Source: Apostichopus japonicus (Eukaryota > Echinodermata > Holothuroidea > Aspidochirotida > Stichopodidae). Taken from it: 64,000 nt of DNA. Made by a program: the position numbers and the translations under genes. Every line of letters starts with the position of its first letter. Position 1 is the stretch's first letter. Shown here piece by piece: positions 1 through 10,874 of this stretch. Where the stretch lies: contig NC_092575.1 in the NCBI RefSeq assembly GCF_037975245.1, positions 24,346,841 to 24,410,840 of the forward strand. Reading direction: 5' to 3'. Under the pieces are notes generated by a model. The model searched no databases. It was given only the letters and a program-made list of their open reading frames with translations, and was not told where the DNA came from.

Positions 1-121
1 GTTTTTATAGGCTGCCAGATAGGTAGAGCCTGTCCAGTATGTTGGTGCTAGTGTGGGTTCAAAAAATATGCATTGTTTGTATAATGTACACTAACAGTGT
101 TCTATATTTCTTCTATTTTAG

Positions 122-400
122 AACACTGACATCACATCCCCAACCATATTTTGGAGAGGACAGACACCTTGTAATGCAGATAGGTTCATCATACATGCTG
201 AAAATGAGGCATTTGGTGATACAACTGATGTTATAACTGCGTTGGGAAATTTGATGGCCACTTATTGGATCTTCAATATGTCATACCCCCAAGAGTCTAA
301 AGACTTTTTCATTTTCACAGAAATGATACTTCTCAAACTAACCAATGGGAAGCCAACCAGAGCAGTTAACAATCTTGTCAGCATATTGAAAGGCTTTTAG
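122..400 (+). CDS. 3'-terminal coding exon of an unrecognised gene
   Basis: The sequence shows a pyrimidine-rich acceptor ending in ttttag at 121, then 92 open codons and a TAG stop at 398-400. The peptide begins NTDITSPTIFWRGQ and ends NNLVSILKGF. It contains the stretch 'NMSYPQESKDFFIFTE', mixed polar and hydrophobic, with no signal or membrane segment. The style (aromatic residues around a YP motif, then a short helical end) recalls the C-terminal part of multi-copy uncharacterised metazoan proteins, but I cannot name a family. The exon starts in phase 0 and the rest of the gene lies left of the window. It is on the strand opposite to the receptor genes. The acceptor, open frame and stop make it a probable real exon; a retroelement-derived ORF is the main alternative. 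Confidence 0.55.
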   Translation, partial: NTDITSPTIFWRGQTPCNADRFIIHAENEAFGDTTDVITALGNLMATYWIFNMSYPQESKDFFIFTEMILLKLTNGKPTRAVNNLVSILKGF

Positions 401-2340
401 ATATCAAACGCTTGTAAAAACGATTGGGATTTGTAAATTTTTTCAGAAAAATTATGTCATATGAATCAGTTAATTCCACATATTGTATGGCCAACTATAA
501 ATCAACTTGATTTTCAGTAAGTCATACCCCAGTCTTTAAAGCCTTTATTGTATGATGAAATGTAATTTCTTAACTTAATAATAGAGCCCACCCAGTTTAG
601 TTAGCAATTCTATCAGCAAACTGAACATTATGTAGATGCATTAGCCTTCATAATTCATATATATATATGGGACATATGATGGAACATGAATCAGTTAACT
701 GTACAACATGAAAATGTTGTATGTGGTGTACAGTGAAACACAAAACTAGTATATGATAGTGTCATGAGAATACCCACTATTAAGATTCATTCCTTTGGGA
801 AGCCTCCCCCGCCCCCCCCCCCCCCGAAAAAAAGAGAAAAAAAGTAAATATCATAAAAGCAACCAAGTGCATTTATAGCAATTACTAAAAGTATTGTTTC
901 GTTGTAAAATCAGTATGGAATCATATGAATACAATCTTTTAACATGCATATATTTAATGCATGCAACTTAATTATGTTGTTATAACCTTTAGGTTCACAG
1001 TTCATTTTACTTGTAAATGCCACAGTTAGTTTTGCTTGGTTGTAGATTAGTGGATGTATTTGTAGTACATATGTCACTACTGAACCTTAATTTAACACAG
1101 TATGGGAGTTATGGTACAAAGATGTTTAATCTGTTTATAACATTATTCATGAAGTTGTGTTCTTATCCTTAAGGCTTATTTATTTATTTATTTTGGGAAG
1201 GCAAAAAGCAATTAAAAATCATACTGGCATGTGTATCATGAAATTCATGAAATTTGATTTCTATTGAGATTTCTGTTTAGATGGGGCATGGTGAAAATGA
1301 CAGGAATACTCTGTTGTTATATATCAGTCTCACTCTGTTCTGTGTTGAGTTTGACAGCTGTCAACTCAAAATGTTCTCAGCCAAACCATCTTTGAGCAGC
1401 ATGTATAGTTGTGTTATGTTTTTACTGTTTTTACTCTTATTCTTTTGTTTAAACATATTAGTATCTGCCCACAGATGCTCTCCTTTGCTTGTTCTGTTCC
1501 TTTATAAATTGTTCACTCAATATATGTTGCATGGTTCATTCAGTATAAGTTATTTGTAAAAGCTAGTATAAAGATAGCTAAAAAACTACCAGTACATATG
1601 CAGTGACTGTGGAACTGTGACATTTGAATGTCAAGCTGGTACAGTTAGAGAATGGTGGTGTCATGTTTTTAAAGTTAGAAGGACATATCTCATGGGTCAA
1701 AGTACTTGTAATGGACCTGACTATCACTTGTAAATTTTAGAAACTACCAGGACCAATTAAAAATCTAGTTGCAATATATACATTTCTTTGTATTTAAATC
1801 AGTAGAGTGCCAATCCATTTCAATCTGATGTATAAATTAAATTCTTAATTTTGTATCTGTTGATAGGGAGGAGGTGGCAATATGCATCACTGGCCAGATG
1901 ATTGTTGGTGGGAAGGGGTGATGCAAAGGGGGTGATGCAAAGGGGAACTGGAACTGTCCAATAATGCCACTGGCCTTAGTATCCTGGGAAACTATTGATT
2001 TTACCAACTTTTAATTTGTTTCTGCATATTCCAACTTTGTTGCTTCTTCAAAACATTTCATTTCTTCTTCAGTTTGAATAGAAGTATAAAAACTCAGTTC
2101 TGTGTTATTATGGATTTTTTTAAACTGTTTTGAGTGTTATTAAACACAAGTGAGTAAATAAACCACATGGTGAATACTATAAGGGACGAACTGTAATACT
2201 CAGCTAAACGAGTATTAGTAGCTTTTCACTGAGTAAATATACTCGTCATAGCTGAGTTATATTACTCCTATGGTGCATACTATAAGGGACGGAATTACTC
2301 ACGTTTTTGAGTAAGTTTAGCCGAAATATTTTTTCAGTGT
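401..2340. other. 3' flank of the first gene, no gene seen
   Basis: AT-rich sequence. It includes a short C tract (about 809-825) and two copies about 100 bp apart of a motif like 'atactataagggacg' (about 2,175 and 2,279). No receptor exon is visible here, although the TM1 exon of gene B might have been expected by analogy with gene A. Confidence 0.5.
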
Positions 2341-3075
2341 ATAGCGTACTTAGGTCTTTTGGCGACTAAAGTAGATTCTAAGATGGATTGCACTTACTCA
2401 TACTCGAACTTGGCGATTTTTGTACAGTCATACTCATACCAATGGGAATTATGCTCATTGTACTCAGACTGCAGTACTAATACGCTAAACATCTTGTTCC
2501 TACACACTAATTTACGTGGCAAAGTATCAGTTTAGGTTATTTGTAACTCTACGCGGTTATACGCTTGTGTCATGCTTATAACTTATACATTTGTGGAAAT
2601 GCTTGTTTTAAAGTAAATCCAGCTTGCATTTGTTTTTGACGAAGAGCTTTCAGTGCAGCACAACCTGACCCTTTAAAGGTTTGCTGTATTGGCCCTTACG
2701 TATGCCAGATATATGATCCCATTTGGTCAAAATTCTTAAACTGTTTTTATTACCCCCTTTGAAACAATGTACCTCTGTGGGACATTCAGTCATCTTCTGT
2801 GTTCCTTTAGAATGTTTGGGAACAATTTTGAGACCAAAGACCCCCAGGAAACTACTTTTTGAAAACAATTAAAGCGTGCTTTAATTTAGGGCCTATACAT
2901 ACTATACCTAATCAACTTGGCAATTCAAAGATCGGGTTTTGAAATAATTTAAAAACCGGTTTTGACAAATCAATGGCGCTAGTACAAAAGTTAAGTAAAT
3001 GAGAAATTTGTATTTGCGAAAAAGCAATTTTCTCCTTGTTTCACTCAAAGCATTAACTGTATTAAAACTACTTAC

Positions 3076-3255
3076 AACAAGCACAGCGAAGCTAGTCAGA
3101 TGATTACAAGCACAAACAATCTCCGTGTCATTCGAAACCATACGACAACCTTCTTCTGACCATTTGCCACCTTCACCGTTAGTTAGGTTGTAATCCCAGA
3201 AGACACAAACAAACTCTATCGTGACGTCAGTTTCGTTATTCTCTTCATCAATAAT
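3076..3255 (-). CDS. Gene B GPS exon
   Basis: 60 codons, phase 0 at both ends, from [11 protein letters not shown] to TSFAVLV. It has the GPS hallmarks: [15 protein letters not shown] and [10 protein letters not shown]. The family's cleavage position is between L and T of HLT, leaving a tethered agonist that begins TSFAVLV. The donor is GTAAGTAG. If the intron were retained, the frame would stay open to a stop at 2,908-2,910 and add a hydrophobic stretch. Confidence 0.93.
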
Positions 3256-6200
3256 CTACAAGAGACAGATATTAAGTTAAGAGTAACACCTCCGCATTCC
3301 AAAAAACGAAAGTGTAACAGCTAAAACTCGTACAAGTAAGTGGTTTACTGTTGTTACAACATTTATAGTTTTAATAGGGTAACTGTAAGCAGCGTTTTGG
3401 TATGTCGTATAGCTCAACAACAAAGGAAGATGAAAACTTAAAACAAAAGCAAAACACAATTAAAGGCTATAGCTATGCCTAGTAATGACTTTGTCGCAAT
3501 TCCGGTTTTAAAGATATTCACCAATAAATATATACTATATATTATCGGTTCCTCATTGCAGGGGAAAAATATTTGTCATGATTCTGTTATTATTTACTAC
3601 ACAATACTATTAAAACATGATGGCAGATTTAGGCACTGGTTAGGTTGTGTTTATAATGGAAAGAAAAATTAGGTTATACTTGTTGAGCCTCAAAATGTAT
3701 AAAACTGACATTTTTGAAACATTAAAAGTGTTATACAAGTACACACTTGGACCGATTGGTAGTCTGGTTTTTGATAGTCTATTACATATTTAAATTTAGT
3801 TAGTGACCAAAATTAATCTTTAAGTAATCAGTCTTGCCAAAATTGTATATGCTATAAAATTAAATAATGGTCACCCATGTTGAATTTTTGACAGGGATTC
3901 CAACTGCCACTCTGAAAGTGGTTATCCATTCTGCGACATTTAATTATCTATAGTTTAATGTTCCTGAATGCTTGGAACTCGGAACAACCACACGTGCACA
4001 TGCATGCGCAGTGTATGATGCATATGATGCAAACTTTAAACTTTGTTCTTACGGGTTTCGAGAATCTGGTCATGACAGATGAGTTCTCCGGCAGGTTAAC
4101 TATGGTAACGTTTTCGACTTCTATCGTAGCAGAGATCACGTGACCATCTACATATTCAGCAAGTACAGATGAACCTTCCTGATTGACTGACGAGCCTTCC
4201 AAGTCAGATTGGAAAAGAACAGCATCGCGGTAGGTAATAAAACTAACTGGTATAGAAGTAAGATTTGGATTCACTGGAGAGAGAAAAAAATAAAGAAACA
4301 ACAGAAATGGGTGAAAACAAAGAGGAATCAAATTAAATACCTTCAAAATATTATAATTATTAAGTATATGGTACCTCTCCATATCGAACTACCCCCCCCC
4401 CCACTCTGCACTCTCTCTCTCTCAACCCTAAACAAGTGGTTACTTAAATGTAACACTGTGTAGATTGGTATGCCTCTCTACACAAATGCAAAACGATTAA
4501 CTAAACGGTGACGCAAATACACTTTTAAAAGGTCACAAAATTATAGAAATCTTTCATGGTTCTACGACTTAAAACAACGCATGCGCGATAGAAACCTGTT
4601 ATACCTATATCCATACGACCCCAAAATAGTAAATATTTACCTGGCGTGTTTAGCACAGTTATTATATTATCAAGCGGGTGGGCTGTGACAGGCACCTCGC
4701 TTAAGTCAACTTCTATAACAATTAACTATACAGGGTAACAATATGGCAGACGTGTGAGATATGGGTATAGCCTCACACATAAAGTATTCGCCAGGATTTC
4801 CCCGCTGATATCATCAAAGAAGGACAATTTGAGTATTTTTTTTTTGTATACTGTACTTTTCATTGCCCCGCTTCAAATCACTCGTTATTGACAGGGCCAG
4901 CAGTATGAATACCATGTCTCTATCAGATAAAGGTATAGGAACTGTATCAGTAGAGGGGGGATTGAAGCATGACATGAGTGGAGAGTTGACAGTGGTATGA
5001 TCATAATAGGAAGTTGTCACAACTGGCTACGACTAGGAGGGAATATATTAGTGCCTATGAGCTCAAACTACCCGCAACCACACAACAACACACCGTGTTT
5101 ATGAACACAATGCAGCGGTTAGTCGGTTAGTCTCATATGTTTTCTCCCTATTATTGTTACATTATCTTTAGGCCTTACCTGTACCAATTATATCCAAAAG
5201 TGAGGGCGGTAGAGTAATAGATGATTTCCGTGATTCAATGACGTCATCATCTGAGTCCATAAAGGGGTCCTCAAAAACAAAAGGATCTTCGAGAGACTTC
5301 TTTGGCAACTGGAGAGCGCTAACTCCCAGGTTTGTTACCAGTTCAGTGTAATTATCATTAAGATCATGTACAAACCGTACTTGGCTTTCCAGAAGTGGTA
5401 CAACCTCATCTATGTACGAACTATCACCTAGCAACGTCTCATTAATTGACATCATATTATTAACCACGCCTACCACAGAGTCTGTGACCTTCAAGAGAAG
5501 ACGAGAAAGAATTGAACTTACTACGGAGGGCGTAGGAAGCGGGGAGGGGGTGGGGGGCTGGGGGCGCCAGCCCAACCAGTGAAAAATATGGGGTGCGGAA
5601 ATACCATTCCGCCCCCCTCCCCTTAGACCCCTCCCCCAGGCAGGCCATCAGTCTTCAGCCCCCCCCCCCCCCACTCAAAAGTACCTTCCCACGCCACTGT
5701 AAAAAAGTGACTGAATGTGTAATAGATGACGAAATATATTGAGATATATCTGACCAATTTTCCTTCTAGTATTGTTTGGGCAAATTTATAACCCTCACGT
5801 GCATTTTAACTACTCACCTCCGTTGATGGACTACCAACTTCGACTATTAGGGCGAGTGATGTAATGATGTTTTCAAGTCCGGATTCGGTGATGAGATCTG
5901 TTTGACTTGAAGCTAGCAGCAGCAATTCACCGACCTCTTCAACGTTTTCTTCGGTGACGTTCGTCTTCGGAAAAAGAACCACAAACATTGTTTTGGTCAA
6001 TTGTATCATAGAAATTTTACTTCGAATTGCACATGATCACTCAAGTTATATAAACACCATATTTTTTTATACTTGTTGGTTTTTATAAACAAGGTCTGTA
6101 AATTTTGTCTATTCATTACCTGTTTCAAAGTCTTCATCAACAAGTCCTGCAAAGTAGCCTAAGCTGTAGAAGACTACTATGAAAGTGTGGTAGGCCAGCC

Positions 6201-8354
6201 GTGTTGATGACGTTCGCAATTTGTTAAACATCTGTTGTGACATCAAGCAGAATTAAAATCTCATATAAAGATACTTTTTTTTCGACTCACATTTGCAATT
6301 TCTTCCAATTGGTTTTCTAAAGCACTGTCATCGTAGCACCCCGTAACAACAGGCTCCGCCCACTCATCGTCACAATATCGTGTGGCCAATGGTTCCTCTG
6401 GTTCTGATAATAATGATAAACAAAACCGTATAGTAGTCAACGCTTTACAGACACAAATTTCAAAGAGTCTCAGAAACATTGAAGACTAATGGTAGCAATG
6501 AGGGATAAGCTAACACTTTCATTTTCCATGTTTTGAGATGACAAATCCACTGAGAAGATGGACTGACTTAGGGGAAGGTATGAGAGGGCTGGAAGGGGGA
6601 CGGTGGTGGTGTCGGAGATACATTTAAACTTGTCGGGTCCTCTTTTAAAATTGATCAACTTTTCCGGTCTGAACTTTTCTTTCTTTATGAAAGTATTAAC
6701 TTCTCGGTATTGCTTATTCAGTTTATAGAGTTTATGTAGGCTACTGATCAACAATGGTTGCTGTCAAACTTACTGAGGAATAAAGAAGCGATTGTAGGCT
6801 ACACTTGTATTGAGTCCGTATACTTGTACTCGTTTTCTATCATCGTTGTCTCTACTGATACTTGGCCTTGTGAATTTATCATCCTCACGCATTTGAAAAT
6901 CTATACTAGATATACTTGTGTTAGATTTAATACGCGTCCTCGCGCGTGTTGTTGTACTCGAAATCGTGTTGTTGTAATCGAACTCACGTTGTGTACTCGA
7001 ACTCGTCTCCAACTGTACTCATACTCATGTTTTGTACTCGAATAACATGTTGTACTCGTACTCATGTTGTTGTATCCGAACTCATGTTGTGTACTCGAAC
7101 TCATGCTGTGTACCTTAACACGTGTTGTTCTACTCGTACTAATGTTGTGTACTCGTTATCATGTTTTTGTACTCGTACTCATGTTGTTGCACTCTTATAC
7201 TCATGTTGTTGTACCCGAACTCATGTTGTGTACCCGAACTCATGTTGTGTACTCGAACTCATGCTGTGTACTCTAACACGTGTTGTTCTACTCGTACTAA
7301 TGTTACGTACTCGTTATCATGTTGTTGTACTCGTACTCATGTTGTTGCACTCGTATACTCATGTTGTTGTACGCGAACTCATATTGTGTACCCGAGCTCA
7401 TGCTGTGTACTCTATAGAACACGTGTTGTTCTACTCGTACTTATGTTGTGTACTCGTTATCATGTTGTTGTACTCATATTAATGTAGTTGCACTCGTATA
7501 CTCATGTTGTTGTACCCGAACTCATGTTGTGTACTCGAGCTCATGCTGTGTACTCTATAGAACAAGTGTTGTTCTACTCGTACTAATGTTGTGTACTCGT
7601 TATCATGTTGTTGTACTCGAACTCGTGTTGTGTACTCGAATACGTGTTGTGTACTCGAATACGTGTTGTGTACTCGTACTCGTGTTGTTCTACTGACTCG
7701 TACTTATGTTGTGTACTCGTTATCATGTTGTTAATTGGTAATAATGTTGTTTTTATCGTACTAATGTTGCTCTACTCGAACAACAAGCCTTACATACATG
7801 TCTCAATTCAGTGTAATACTAATATGCTATATACATTGTTTGACTAAACTAAACTTACTGGCTGACCCAGGCGGGCATAGTTCCTCGGAATTTATCAATA
7901 CTCCCGTCTCTCCTCGCGGAAATGTTAACGTAATTCCGCTTATGTATACAACATCTTCAGGACAAGGAACTGGTATGGCTGTGGGAGATAAGAAAACCCA
8001 AAGGTTTCGGAAAATGGAATATTTTCTAAAGGGTAATTTTTATAACATTGATGTTTAAGCCTATACGTTGAGTATAGGAATATCAACTATCACACATTAA
8101 TATACAATTCTAGTTAATCATATTACTCGTTACAGCATGGTTTTAAAGGTGACACATCGATCGTTTCGCTTTAAGACGCCACAACAGTGCAAGCTGCATT
8201 TCTGCATCTGCCAAAGGAAGTATACAGCTTCTTGTGTTATGTTCGTAATGAAACGCTTGTCAATTGTGTCAAACAGTATGCTGAATACAATTACTGATGT
8301 CAAGTTATACCTGTTCTGGTATTGACCTCAGATGTATATATATATCTATATATA

Positions 8355-8400
<46 letters not shown>

Positions 8401-10837
8401 TATATAGGTATAAATAATGTACACTCGTACAAAGTTTGCGCTATTACTCGAGTTTCATGCTTCTTCGCAATCGTCAGATAGCTAATGATCAGGTTGTCTG
8501 TCTGTGGCGTGGTGCTGTTATTTTTTCCGTTTTTTTCTATGTCGACACTTTGACAAAAGCTCAGTTCTTTTGTTCAGCAGATTTTGGTTTCTCAGCCGAA
8601 GTATTTCCACCTTCTCCTCAATACAGAGATTACATTGATCCGATGTACGCATTAGTGTATTAGATTCTCGGATTATTTTCCACGTGATGCTAAAATCTTT
8701 GCTTTGCTTTTTGAGCTCCCAGACGTATTTTGATAGTTCTGTTTCCTTCGCGTGTCTTTTGTGGTTGAGTGATTTTTTGTGATTGCTGTACCTTAGTTTG
8801 AACGGCCCCCCTGATAATCCAACGTAAGTCTTTTGTTCGCCCTCCGATGTTACGTCCGCTCTGTATATTACTGCCTCGGTCAGACATTTACCTCCGAGGG
8901 GGCAGGCCTGCTTGTCCCTGCAGTTGCATTTTCTTTCACTTGCGTCTGGTTTTTCGTTGCTGATAATCTTGCTGTTGTGTGATCTAATGATTGATTTTAT
9001 GTTCTTGGTGCAGCTGTAGCTTATCTTAAGCGTATTTCTGTTGAAGATTTTCCGGAGTTTGTGTGTTGGGGGAAAATGCTTCTGTATAAGTCTTAGAAAA
9101 GTTGCTCCTATGTTTGTTTTCACTGCTTTGCTGAAGGGGGGGTTGAACCAAATGATTTTCCTTCCACGGTTTGCGGGTTTAGTGCGTGTTGTTTCGGTCG
9201 GTGTGAAATTGATGGGTTCTGCATAGCCGCTTCTTTTCAGGGCTTCAGCGCAATACAACCTCTGTACTTCAGTGGTTCAAGGACCTACCCAACAAGCACG
9301 AACTAACCTTCATAGTCTTTGACATCATAGACTTCTACCCGTCGATCTCCGAGACTTTGCTAAACGAAGCCCTCACGTGGGCTAAGCAGTTTACAAAGAT
9401 AACTGAGGCAATGCTTGAAGCAATCAAACACGCCAGAAAATCGCTGCTCTACGACAACACGGGAAGACCATGGCTGAAAAAAGACACCAACAACGCCTTT
9501 GATGTCACAATGGGTTCATATGACGGGGCCGAAATATGCGAGCTTATTGGCCTGTACATACTCTCAACCCTGCAAAGCAAGCTACACATCGAAAATGTCG
9601 GCCTCTACCGCGACGACGGCCTAGCTGTGCTACGAAGTCTTTCCGGCAGACAAGCAGACCGTGTAAGGAAGCAGCTTACCGAAATCTTCGGAAATTTCGG
9701 CCTACGAATAACAGTGGAAACAAACCTCAAAGCGGTAAATTACCTGGATGTCAATCTAAACCTCAACACCGGAAAGTACAAACCATACAGAAAGCCTAAC
9801 AACGAACCGACATACATCAATGCACAATCCAACCACCCGCCCTCAATCACCAAACAGATACCCACTTCCATCAGCAAGCGCATCTCATCACTATCATCAG
9901 ACAAAGATACGTTCGACCAAGCCGCCCCACTCTACAGAGAAGCCCTGAAAAGACGCGGCTATGCAGAACCCATCAATTTCACACCGACCGAAACAACACG
10001 CACTAAACCCGCAAACCGTGGAAGGAAAATCATTTGGTTCAACCCCCCCTTCAGCAAAGCAGTGAAAACAAACATAGGAGCAACTTTTCTAAGACTTATA
10101 CAGAAGCATTTTCCCTCAACACACAAACTCCGGAAAATCTTCAACAGAAATACGCTTAAGATAAGCTACAGCTGCACCAAGAACATAAAATCAATCATTA
10201 GATCACACAACAGCAAGATTATCAGCAACGAAAAACCAGACGCAAGTGAAAGAAAATGCAACTGCAGGGACAAGCAGGCCTGCCCCCTCGGAGGTAAATG
10301 TCTGACCGAGGCAGTAATATACAGAGCGGACGTAACATCGGAGGGCGAACAAAAGACTTACGTTGGATTATCAGGGGGGCCGTTCAAACTAAGGTACAGC
10401 AATCACAAAAAATCACTCAACCACGAAAGACACGCGAAGGAAACAGAACTATCAAAATACGTCTGGGAGCTCAAAAAGCAAAGCAAAGATTTTAGCATCA
10501 CGTGGAAAATAATCCGAGAATCTAATACACTAATGCGTACATCGGATCAATGTAATCTCTGTATTGAGGAGAAGGTGGAAATACTTCGGCTGAGAAACCA
10601 AAATCTGCTGAACAAAAGAACTGAGCTTTTGTCAAAGTGTCGACATAGAAAAAAACGGAAAAAATAACAGCACCACGCCACAGACAGACAACCTGATCAT
10701 TAGCTATCTGACGATTGCGAAGAAGCATGAAACTCGAGTAATAGCGCAAACTTTGTACGAGTGTACATTATTTATACCTATCCAGCTCTATACCCAGGTA
10801 TATTGAGCACTCTTCAGCTGGAATTAATGCCATCTAT

Positions 10838-10874
<37 letters not shown>

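Larger units (their letters stand above)
8405..10780. mobile_element. Penelope-like retroelement with 842-bp inverted duplication
   Basis: Arms 8,405-9,246 and 9,939-10,780 are reverse complements of each other. The 692-bp centre holds the reverse-transcriptase core. The plus-strand frame is open from about 9,252 to the stop at 10,667, and the left arm repeats its 3' half on the minus strand (8,518 to about 9,246). The element lies in the intron between the EGF and first HRM exons of gene B, antisense to it, and is absent from copy 2, so it inserted or was retained after the duplication. The 5' part of the element is missing. Confidence 0.9.

Noticed and set aside
4814-5020. 68-codon minus-strand ORF between GAIN exons
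   Set aside because: The copy-2 counterpart has frame-breaking indels, and the neighbouring exons already join in phase without it.
6946-7482. Overlapping plus-strand ORFs rich in CCCTRTHVV-type repeats
   Set aside because: Open because of minisatellite periodicity; array length is not conserved in copy 2.
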